Origin: Artemia franciscana
Lineage: Eukaryota; Arthropoda; Branchiopoda; Anostraca; Artemiidae
NCBI RefSeq assembly: GCF_032884065.1
Contig: NC_088871.1
Coordinates: 45,125,591 to 45,189,590, forward strand
DNA: 64,000 nucleotides
Direction: 5' to 3'
The notes below the pieces were generated by a model. The model searched no databases and was not told the DNA's origin. It saw nothing but the letters and a program-made list of their open reading frames with translations. The position numbers and the translations under genes are program-made. Positions 55,645-64,000 of this stretch are shown piece after piece (within the stretch, counting starts at the first letter, position 1; each line of letters opens with the position of its first letter).

Positions 55645-55918
55645 GCATTGGATTCTGAAGTCCTACCGACGGTGGTGATATTCATTTCCTGGCCCTCTAG
55701 CCAGGAAGTGCAATGGGGGTTGGGGGTCAGCCATCCTGTGCTTTCCTATTTGCCTTCCTCAGATTTCTCCAGGTATCCATTTAGCGCTGGGTAGGCTCTG
55801 GCTGAGCTGAGAGAGCCACGCCACTGACCCTCTTTCCAAACCAAATAACCATCGACACCAGGACTTGAACCCCAGTACTAAGGGAGAAAGGATTTCAAGT
55901 CTAGCATGACAGTCACTC
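55645..55918 (-). mobile_element. tRNA-derived SINE-like element
   Basis: On the minus strand a pol III B-box, GGTTCAAGTCC (55872-55862), follows a tRNA-like segment, AGACTTGAAATCCTTTCTCC. The body then contains GCTCAGCCAGAGCC and CATTGCACTTCCTGGCTAG. The body is shared with 58765-58950. Head plus shared body is the usual SINE design; the A-box and tail are not clearly resolved. Confidence 0.55.
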
Positions 55919-55919
55919 T

Positions 55920-56190
55920 TTACATAGTGCATTCGGCAAATGTTTTAAATATAAAACTATTTGGATTTCTAGGTTGTACGGTCTGTAGCATCTGTAGCTG
56001 ACTTGGGTTCAACCTTTTTAATGGGTCAGAGATTCGAGCTATAAACCGATCGTATTTTTCAAGGAAGGATTCTTTGAATATTCTTTTTTTGTTAAAGTAT
56101 ACCCCCAACACTTTCGACAATCCAGGATTACTTAGGGAATGATTCAAAAGGAGTAATGCGCCTGAATGTATAAATCTCTAAAATAAATTA
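55920..56190 (-). pseudogene. Possible LINE reverse-transcriptase thumb scrap
   Basis: A minus-strand frame reads LGVYFNKKRIFKESFLEKYD then RISDPLKRLNPSQLQMLQTV. The pattern LGVxF(...)RIxxPLKxxQxxxxL resembles the region after the RT catalytic core in R2/R4-like or related LINEs. It is short, ends against the SINE and has no catalytic motif, so the assignment is tentative. Confidence 0.35.
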
Positions 56191-57264
56191 TATTAATTAG
56201 CTATAAGATTAATGAATAAACTTAAAACTTTATGTTATTTGAAATTTAGCTTTACAGAAAGCGTCCAGATTTGCACAGAACTTGTACAAATTTCTTTTAT
56301 CTCTACGTCACATCCTTCTTTATTTTCTTCTTTCTTTTCCAGCACAGCTGGAAGCTGTACAGAAAGCATCCAGGAAATTTTGAAAGCATCCAGAAAATTT
56401 TGCGCCATTTGAATAAAACGTATCTAGATTGAAGTTGTTTTACGGATTCCATAATAAAGTAAATCAACGAACTCCAAAAAAACTGTCCCAATTCCTATAT
56501 ATGCCAATGGTTAGTATGTAACATACGGCCTGGGGGATGGGTCTTAGAAATTATCTCTTCGAGAAGACTTGCATGTAGGGATGGTCTTAAAAAGGTAGGG
56601 CTATTTGTAACAATATGTGATTTCCATCCAATTAGCCGGTTGACAGCACCTTTTGCGTCGAAAAATGCCGCATCCTTATGTGGCATAACATGATACTTTT
56701 TCCCTTAAAAAGCCCCACACTTCTTTTGGACTAAAGTGGTATTGACTGATCAACCTAATGATAATGAGAAGCAAGAACAATTTGAAATCGATTATCAAGG
56801 AGGCACACTCGTGCCTCTTTAAAGAGGCGAACCACGACAATGTTAAGCGATCTTCGGTTCCAGTGGTCGCAGTGGTCCCAGCCCCCCTTTAACGTTGTCC
56901 GATCGGGCTGAAATTCACAAGTTAAGGTCCCCTGGGGCCCAGGGGCTTATCCGCGAAGTTTCAGCTCGATCCGATAACTCCTTCCCTGTTTTCCAGAAAA
57001 CACGCATAGCCACTTAATGTTCATGTTCTCCTTTTGTTTGTTTTTTTCTGCCGTGCCTACAGGTCACAGCCGACATCGGATCTCGGTGTACGAAGACTCA
57101 TTCGACGCGGAATTCTCCGAGTAATTTTCCTGGAAAGCTTCGTCGGAAAATCTTAACCCCCCAATTTTCTAGCTTAGAAAAACCCATTTCCCCATAAGAG
57201 CCCATGTTAATTTTTGAAATAAAAGTTATATTTATAAACATGCAGGTATTTCGACTTCAATCAT
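56191..57264. other. Spacer; GC-richer block upstream of the tRNA
   Basis: Nothing recognisable to about 56780. From there to 57190 base composition rises (GTCCGATCGGGCTGAAATTC, CCCCTGGGGCCCAGGGGCTT), out of keeping with the AT-rich surroundings. It includes a palindrome, CCCCTGGGGCCCAGGGG (about 56929-56945). It has no long reading frame and could be part of another repeat family that carries the tRNA. Confidence 0.4.
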
Positions 57265-57337
57265 GCCCGGTTAGCTCAGTCGGTAGAGCGTGGGACTTTT
57301 AATCCTAAGGTCAAGGGTTCAAGTCCCTTATCGGGCG
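57265..57337 (+). tRNA. tRNA-Lys(UUU)
   Basis: 73 nt fold as a canonical cloverleaf. The acceptor is GCCCGGT/ATCGGGC with one G-T pair, and the D arm GCTC/GAGC has the loop AGTCGGTA. The anticodon stem TGGGA/TCCTA encloses loop CTTTTAA (anticodon TTT), the variable loop is AGGTC, and the T arm AAGGG/CCCTT has loop TTCAAGT. The discriminator base is G. The internal pol III promoter boxes TAGCTCAGTCGG and GGTTCAAGTCC are intact, there is no intron, and a T7 terminator starts two bases after the end. Alternative: a recent tRNA-Lys-derived repeat, since a mobile-element copy starts within about 15 bp downstream. Confidence 0.93.
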
Positions 57338-57338
57338 G

Positions 57339-57345
57339 TTTTTTT
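57339..57345 (+). terminator. RNA polymerase III terminator of tRNA-Lys
   Basis: A run of seven T starts two bases after the tRNA 3' end, as expected for pol III termination. Confidence 0.85.
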
Positions 57346-57349
57346 CACA

Positions 57350-57440
57350 AAATATGAAAAAAACTTCGTTTTCTTAAAGAGTTAAAGAGGCTGCGTCCCA
57401 AAGTCGAACCTTAAAACGTACAGGAATTAGGAGAGGCAGT
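57350..57440 (+). repeat. Partial copy of the GC-rich palindromic element
   Basis: AATATGAAAAAAACTTCG through AACGTACAGGAATTAGGAGA matches the left arm of the complete element at 57511-57889. The copy stops after GAGGCAGT and is followed by a small hairpin of CAGGAATT/AATTCCTG sequence. Confidence 0.85.
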
Positions 57441-57510
57441 CCTAATTCCTGTACGAGGAGTACAGGAATTATTAAATTACATCCACCATGGATTGTAGAA
57501 AAACGTACAG

Positions 57511-57889
57511 AAATAATATGAAAAAAACTTCGTTTTCTTAAAGAGTTAAAGAGACTGCGTCCCAAAGTCGAACCTTAAAACGTACAGGAATTAGGAGAGG
57601 CAGTTGGGGGGCTGCCGCCCCCCCCAAACCCCCCGCTTTTAAAGACTCTTTTGTACAGGTTTTTTGTTTTGTTAATTAAAAGAGGGCCTTTCCGAAGCCA
57701 AGAGCGGGGGGTTAGGGGGCGGTAGCCCCCCACAACAAAAAACCTGTACAAAAGAGTCTTTAAAAGCGGGGGGTTTGGGGGGCGGCAGCCCCCCAACTGC
57801 CTCTTCTAATTCCTGTACGTTTTAAGGTTCGACTTTGGGACGCAGCCTCTTTAACTCTTTAAGAAAACGAAGTTTTTTTCATATTATTT
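57511..57889. mobile_element. 379-bp GC-rich palindromic element
   Basis: Arms of about 160 bp (57511-57672 and 57730-57889) start with AAATAATATGAAAAAAACTT and share CGTCCCAAAGTCGAACCTTA, GCAGTTGGGGGGCTGCC and CTTTTAAAGACTCTTTTGTA in inverse order. The arms themselves contain G/C runs that can form secondary stems (GGGGGGCTGCCGCCCCCC). The loop carries a further GGGGGGTTAGGGGGCGG block. Non-coding, probably a non-autonomous hairpin element; a partial copy lies 70 bp upstream next to tRNA-Lys. Confidence 0.85.
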
Positions 57890-58764
57890 GAATAAAATGC
57901 ACGGGGAAAATTGTTTCTGCTAATAATGATTCTTTTATATTAACTATAGCCTAGTGACTTGCTATAATTTTTTTTTGTTTTGGCTCTCAGTGCTGTCCTT
58001 TATTAGTGGCACCACGTTTCTAACTCTTTATTTGATTCTCTGGTGTTCCATCCAGTATACGGTAGAGTAGGTATTCTACTATTTGCTTATACTCTCGTGA
58101 GAGTTGAACAAAGTTGTCATGGAGTAGCTGAGAATTAAGCCAGGAACATAGGTCATAAGAAACTTTTAGGATTGGAAACTGGCACTCGTGTCGAAAAGAA
58201 AAACCACTAGCGTCATCTAGCGTTGTGCAACGACCCAAAACTGCTGCATATTTGTCTGTTCAGGTTGTTCAAAATGCGGGAGAGGGTATAGAAAGCAGAA
58301 TTCTGTCACTAGTAGGCATGTCGTCTTAAACTAGCTTGCTTAACCTGTAGTACCTCTTGAGATAACCTAGGCCCGCTTTGTGCAGACTTGATTTGACTTC
58401 AAGTAATCCTTGAAAAGAAATGCCCAGTAATTATCACCTATAAAAAATTTTTAACTGAAATTTATTGCATCGTATTTATCATGTCAAATATTCGATTGTC
58501 TACTTTTTAATGAAGTCACCAGACGTTACACTGGGAGCGGCGCGTATTAGTTTTTTTTCTATGGCTTTCTATGTTCATTTGGAGATGATTCAACCCTGTT
58601 GTGTTCCCAGCCTCTTCGGTCTGGAACTCAACCTTGGAAACAAAATTTACGACATATCTTTTAGAAACTTGTTTCACATGCAAATTTTTGATAATCTGCA
58701 CTTATCATATATTTTACTATGTACTTCTTTCTGTTTGCATATTCTGTTGTGTGAGAGCCTGGGG
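57890..58764. other. Stretch without recognisable genes
   Basis: Two overlapping frames of about 72 and 101 codons occur here but match no family I know, and the second runs into the SINE copy. I would not call a gene. Confidence 0.4.
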
Positions 58765-58950
58765 GGATGAAACGGCACTTGACTTCATAGTCCGAAACGG
58801 CAGTGCTGGTCTCCGTTTCATGGCCCTTGAGCCAGGAAGTGCAATGGGGGGTTGGGGGGCCAAGCATCCTATGCTTTCGCACACCCTTTCTGTTATCTCC
58901 CCCAAGTTTTCTACGGGTCGGGGGGTAGTAAGGGCTGGGGGTATTGGAAA
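58765..58950 (-). mobile_element. Truncated SINE-like copy
   Basis: It shares with 55645-55840 the segments GCCAGGAAGTGCAATGGGGG, CATCCTRTGCTTTC and a CGGGTCGGGGGGTAGTAAGG-like end. It lacks the tRNA-like head and B-box, so it is a truncated copy. Orientation is taken from the first copy. Confidence 0.55.
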
Positions 58951-60600
58951 AACGCTAGCACTAGCAAATCATACAGAAAATTTAGGAAATTATGAATAAA
59001 CCTGTAAAAGATTTGGGGATGGGTATAGAGCCAAACTCTCCTTTGTGTACGTGTCTGACGACGATCCCTACATTTTGGATCCCTACACTAACATCCTCTC
59101 TTTTACTCTCGGCTACTTTTTTATAAGCTTATCCTGTACCTTTCCTTATTAAGCTTCAAAGGAAAGTAAACCTCCAATTGACGTCACTATTTCTCTTGAG
59201 ATTAGTCCCTATTAAAAATGTAAAGGTATCTATTTGATAGGCATAGGAACGGGAATGAGAAGAGTGCCTTGAAGAAACAAACTTTTGAGCTAAGAACATA
59301 AACACAGTAATTAAGTATCGGAAATTAAAAACAAGAAATCAGGTGCTCTCAGTTCTCAGTATTAAAATAGGCATATGTTTCATAAATCTGTGTTTTGATT
59401 TACTACCGTCCATTGCCTAAAGAATTTAATCATTTTTGTTTCTGTAATTTTTAGTTTTTGAGCTTAGAAGGGCTATTTAAGTCTTTAATCTTAAAACTTG
59501 CTTATGTTGTAATTGGTAGTCCCAATGAATGGTATTATAGAGTCGAGTAAGATTTCGTAAAAATTTGGGAAAATTTTGCATCAACTGCATCGACTGCCTC
59601 ATGGTTTTCCATTTTTTCCTTCTTTGCATCTAGAAGGGTACTCAAAAACCATAGATAATTTATATTTCAGTTATGATGGGTCAGAGCTCGTTCCTTGCAA
59701 TTAATTCCAGCTCTGTTCAATGGAACTTACATAGTCCCAATTTATAATTAACTTTTCAAAAGTTCATTGTATTATCCTATTTGCATTCAGTCTTTGTATT
59801 CAGATTGTATTCAGTACTGAACTAACTCTTGTCGAGGCAAGACATCTCTTTTACTTCGAGATATGTCTCTTAACTGTGAAATCCTGTTTCATATCAATTA
59901 CTGCAATTTTAATTCCGAGGCCCCTCATATTCGAATTTTATGGACACTTAAATGAATAAAAAAATGACTAAGAGGCTATAAACGTTAATTAAGGAAAGTG
60001 AAATATTCCTCAATTTTAAACATTTTTTTTAACACATTTTTCATTACAGCCACTTCCTACCCCATTCGAGGACGGTCTTTGTTAATTTATAGGTAATTTT
60101 TGGAAACACTTGGAAATATACTGGTATGATTTGAACTTGATAATAGATATTGCTTATTCAGTGATATACTTCCAAGGGGTTTCTGAAGCTTTAGAATATC
60201 CCCCCAGTGTATTAAATACTTAGTGTATTAAATAAAATAAATAAACAAAAGAAATTTAAAGAAAAGTGAAGTTGCATAAAAAAACTATATAATAATAAAT
60301 ATAATAAACTATATATAATATATAAAATAACCTATATATATATAATAAGTAATTATTGACGGCAATCTGCCCTTTGAATGGATAACAGCTTAACAAACAA
60401 TTCTACATCTTTCATCACGTAAGTGCAAAAAAAAACAACAACATCGGAATGGATTCCTGTCATTGTCACGCGCTGGGGTGGGATAGCAAATATTGAGCCA
60501 AAAATAAATAATGCAATAAACAATAAAAAATATAAATAATAAACAATATAAACAAAAATAAACAATATATAATGTAACTTTCTCCAATTTCACCGAGATA
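58951..60600. other. AT-rich stretch without recognisable genes
   Basis: No gene or defined element. 60220-60350 and 60480-60575 are low-complexity A/T repeats (AATAAACAATATAAACAA-type). Confidence 0.45.
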
Positions 60601-61710
60601 AAGATAGGGGGGGGGGGGTTAATTCGGAAAAATTAGAAAAAATGAGGTATTTTTAACATACGAACGGTTGATCAGATCTTAATGAAATTTGATATCTAGA
60701 AGGGCCTTATGCTTTAGAGCTCTTATTTAAAATCTGACCAGATCTGGTGACAATGGAGATAGTTGGATGGGGAAACCGGAAATCTTGGAAAACGTGAAAA
60801 TTAAGGTATCTTTATCTTAAGAATGTATGATTCGATCTTAATGGAACTTAATATATAGAAAGATCTTATATCTCAAATGCTCCATTTTCAATTTGAATTG
60901 GATCTGGGGACATAGGGGAGAAACATAAATTTTGGAAACCGAAACACTTGGAACGCTTAGAGTGGAGAGATCGAGATGAAACTTGGTGGGTAGAATAAGC
61001 AGAAGTCCTAGATACATCATTGACATAACTGGACTGAATCCGATCTCTTTGGGGAAGTTGGGTGTGTGTGTGTATTAATTCGGAAAAATTAGAAAAATTG
61101 AGGTATTTTTAACTTACGAACGGGTGACCGGATCTTAATGCAATTTGATATTTAGAAGGAATTCATGTCTCAGAGCTCTTATTTTAAATCCCGATCATAT
61201 ATGGTTAATTTGGGGGAAGTTGGAGGGGGAAACCGGAAATCTTGGAAAACGCTTAGTGTGGAGAGATTGGGATGAAACTTGGTGGGTAGAAGAAGCAAAT
61301 GTCGTAGTTACGTCATTGACGTAACCGGACTGTATCCGCTCTCTTTGGGAGAGTTAGGGGGGGGTCTAATGCTTTGGCGAGTTTTGTGCTTCTGGACGTG
61401 CTGAGACGATAAAAATTGGTAGGCGTGTCAGGGAGCTGCACAAACTGACTTGATAGTCTGTTTCCCCGATTCAACCATCTGGGGGGGGGGGGCTGGAGGG
61501 AATGAAAAATTAGGAAAAATGAAATATTTTTAACGTGCAAATGGGCGATCGGATCTTAATGAATTTTGATATTTGGAAGGACCACGTGTCTCAGAGGTCT
61601 TATTTTAAATCCTGATCGGTATTAAGCCTCTGACTTTCCTTTTAAATAAATCTATTTATTCTTAGAATTTTGCTAGAGCTCATGCCATATGAGCTCTTGG
61701 CTCTTGTTTT
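60601..61710 (+). mobile_element. Single-arm copy of the 290-bp-unit family
   Basis: About three and a half units with the landmarks of the 49-54 kb arrays (ACTTACGAACGGGTGACCGG, CAGAGCTCTTATTTTAAATC, ATCCGCTCTCTTTGGGA). They are followed by the arm's inner end (GGACGTGCTGAGACGAT, TTAAGCCTCTGACTTTCC, GAGCTCATGCCATATGAGCT). It stops where the inverted copy would have its centre, so only one arm is present. Confidence 0.78.
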
Positions 61711-62081
61711 ATATATACTTGAAAAAGATCTTGGTTTGCTGATCAGTGACAGCAATTTTTGGTGGATTTTTTTTCTTTTCGTAACTGAAAATAAAAATTC
61801 ATTCACTGAGAAAAGGGAGGACTTCTTGCAAATAATTATTTCAGTCAAAAACTGTTTGTACTTTTTTGTGGTTTAGAATTACACATGGCAGAACAATTCA
61901 AGTTGAATTAAATTTTTCGTTCTTTTTACTGGTTTAAAATTTAAGCCAGGAGGTTTCAAAAGATTCAGGTTATAAGAAAGATGAGTTGTCTATCCGGAAG
62001 TTGGAAATAATATGATATGGCTTTCAAGAATGCTACAAACCAATGGAATTTAAAGACCCCTTTTTTACCATGAAATTAAAT

Positions 62082-62300
62082 AAAAAACAAGTTTTTTCAA
62101 CTGAAAGTAAGGAACAACATTAAAACTTAAAACAAACAGAGATTGTTACGTATGTGAGGGGGTTGCCCCCTCCTCAACACCTCGCTCTTCGTGCTAAATT
62201 TTTTCGGCACTTTAAAAAAAAGTTACTTATTGTTCTAATTAAACGACCCTTGTGTTTCAGGAGCCGTTTTTAAAGAATTGGGCCAAATTGAAACTTTACA
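62082..62300 (+). mobile_element. Isolated tail of the dispersed non-coding family
   Basis: It matches 47046-47260 (CAACTGAAAGTAAGGAACAA, CTCAACACCTCGCTCTTCG, AAAGTTACTTATTGTT, CCCTTGTGTTTCAGGA), then similarity stops. The next full copy begins 170 bp later. Confidence 0.65.
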
Positions 62301-62469
62301 GTTGTTTCTAGTCCGTGTTATTCACGCTTGATAACAAATTCGAATATCACATAATTATGATTGTAGAAGTGCAATCTGTATTGACAATGCTGTTATAACT
62401 TTTCTTTTATTTTTGGTTTTCGTTCACTTTACCATCATCGTGCACCGTAACGACAGGAATTTATTATTG

Positions 62470-64000
62470 TCAAACAGTTCGTGGTAACGAACTGTAGTAA
62501 GGAGCGACCCGGCTCAATAGTAACCGAAACTCTAAAAAATGGTATTTTAATACCAATAGTTACATAAAAAAAATGCATTTTAATGCTGATTTTAAATATA
62601 TAACTTTCATCAAGACTAGTCTTATGTATCAAAAGTTACTAGCCTGAGAAAATTTGCCTTGCCTCGTTTTATAAAATAGGGGAAAACACCCCCTAAAAGT
62701 CATACAATCTTAGCGAAAATCACACCATCAGATTCAGCGTATTAGAGAACCTTACTGTAGAAGTTATAAGCTCCTATCTACAAAAATGTGGAATTTCGCT
62801 TTTTTTGCGAAATTCCACAACAAATCACGGATGCGTGTTTATTTGTTTTTTGTTGTTTTTTTCCCAGGGGTGATCGTCTCGACCCAGTGGCCCTAGAATG
62901 TCGCGAGAGGGCTCATTCTAACGGAAATGAAAAGTTCTAGTGCCCTTTTTAAGTGACCAAAAAAATTGGAGGGTACCTAGGCCCCCTCCCACGCTCATTT
63001 TTCCCCCAAAGTCACCGGACCAAAATTCTAAGCTAGCCATTTTATTCATCATAGTCGAAAAACCTAATAACTATGTCTTTGGGGACCCCGCAGTCCCGTG
63101 GGAGGGGTTGCAAGTTACAAACTTTGACCTGTGTTTACATATAGTAATGGTTACTGGGAAGTGCACGGACGTTTTCAGGGGGATTTTTTTGGTTTGGGAG
63201 GTAGAGTTGAGGTGGGGGGTTACGTGGGAGGATCTTTCCATGGAAAAACTTCTCATGGGGGAAGGGACTTTCAATGAAGGGGGCGCAGGATTTCTTAGCA
63301 TTATTTAAAAAAAAACGATGAAAAAATAAATATGAAAAGTTTTTTTTTTACTGAAAGTGAGGAGCAGCATTAAAACTTAAAACGAGCAGAAATTATTGCG
63401 CATATGAGGGGTTTACCTCCTCGTAATACCTCGCTCTTTACGCTAAAGTATTTTTAGTAATTTCAACTATTAATTCTACGGCCTTTGTGATTCAAGGGTC
63501 ATTCTTAAGGAATTGGGACAGAATTTAAGCTTTAGTGTAAAGAGCGAGGTATCGACGAGGGGTGAACTCCCTCATATACGCAATAAAAACATACGAATAT
63601 AGAAGTTCGTTACGTAAGTTAATTTGTAAGTTACGTCTATTTTTTACTAATAAATATGTTCGTAAAAAAATTAAAAGTTCTAGTTGCCTTTTTAAGTAAG
63701 CAAAAAATTGGAGGGCAACTAGGATTCCTCACTCGCTCCTTTTTTCTCAAAATCTTCCGATTAAAACTATGAGAAAGCCATTTAGCCAAAAAAAAAAAAA
63801 AAAAAAAATGCAAATTTCGTTTTAATTATTTATGTGCGGAGAGCCAAGATCAAAACATGCATTAATTAAAAAATGTCCAGAAATTAAATAAAAAAAAAAC
63901 AAGTTTTTTTAAATGAAAGTAAGGAGCGACATTAAACCTTAAAACGAACAGAAATTACTCCGTATATGAGTGGGGCTTTTCCTCCTCAACGCCCCGCTCT
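62470..64000 (+). mobile_element. Dispersed non-coding family, copy D (cut by the window end)
   Basis: Head hairpin ACAGTTCG-TGGTAA-CGAACTGT at 62474-62495, shared core at 62731-62752 (two mismatches), GGTGATCGTCTCGACCCAGT near 62868, then the same order of landmarks as copy A up to the start of the tail palindrome (CTCCTCAACGCCCCGCTCT at the last bases). Colinear with copy A over about 1.5 kb; no coding capacity. Confidence 0.78.

Noticed and set aside
58601..58999. 132-codon + frame over 58.6-59.0 kb
   Set aside because: It runs through the SINE-like copy and its flank and has no recognisable domain.

Overview
The window looks like AT-rich nuclear DNA of an invertebrate animal. It contains no recognisable host protein-coding gene. 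What can be read is a dense, nested deposit of mobile elements: three near-full-length non-LTR retrotransposons (LINEs), several LINE scraps, a split hAT transposase, two very large inverted-repeat structures, small MITE-like hairpin elements, a SINE pair and tandem repeats, plus one intact-looking tRNA-Lys(UUU). The recurrent non-coding families remind me of brine-shrimp (Artemia-like crustacean) genomic repeats. That is only a memory-based impression; no search was possible.

Layout. 1-6 kb: low-information AT-rich DNA with decayed tandem repeats, an old copy of a dispersed family (about 200-360) and a 67-bp poly(A) run. 6-13.5 kb: two truncated CR1/L2-like LINE ends in opposite orientations, then a decayed hAT transposase (minus strand) cut in two by a 4.46-kb CR1/L2-like LINE (8300-12760). 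The broken hAT frame fixes both LINE boundaries almost to the base. A further RT scrap follows at 13.2-13.5 kb. 13.5-26.8 kb: mostly unannotatable AT-rich DNA with hairpin elements, a 120-bp tandem duplication and a MITE built as a long hairpin (25.37-26.44 kb). 26.8-32.5 kb: an almost intact I-group-like LINE with RNase H, flanked by a 16-bp target-site duplication. 33.6-42.8 kb: a 9.1-kb foldback-like element with about 1-kb inverted arms and a core of about 105-bp tandem repeats, into which a third LINE (minus strand, 35.3-39.9 kb) has inserted. 43.4-47.9 kb and 62.1-64.0 kb: copies of one dispersed family with a hairpin head. 49.0-54.2 kb: a 5.2-kb inverted repeat whose two arms are both arrays of about 290-bp units; a lone arm of the same family lies at 60.6-61.7 kb. 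54.2-60 kb: a 331-bp MITE, SINE copies, a possible LINE scrap, tRNA-Lys and a GC-rich palindromic element next to it.

How it works together: the LINEs encode the usual copy-and-paste machinery (ORF1 nucleic-acid-binding proteins; ORF2 endonuclease and reverse transcriptase, with RNase H in one). The SINEs and hairpin elements have no coding capacity and would depend on enzymes supplied elsewhere. The unusual property of the window is the number and range of sizes of inverted repeats, from 22 bp to 9 kb. Transcripts of these would fold into long double-stranded RNA.
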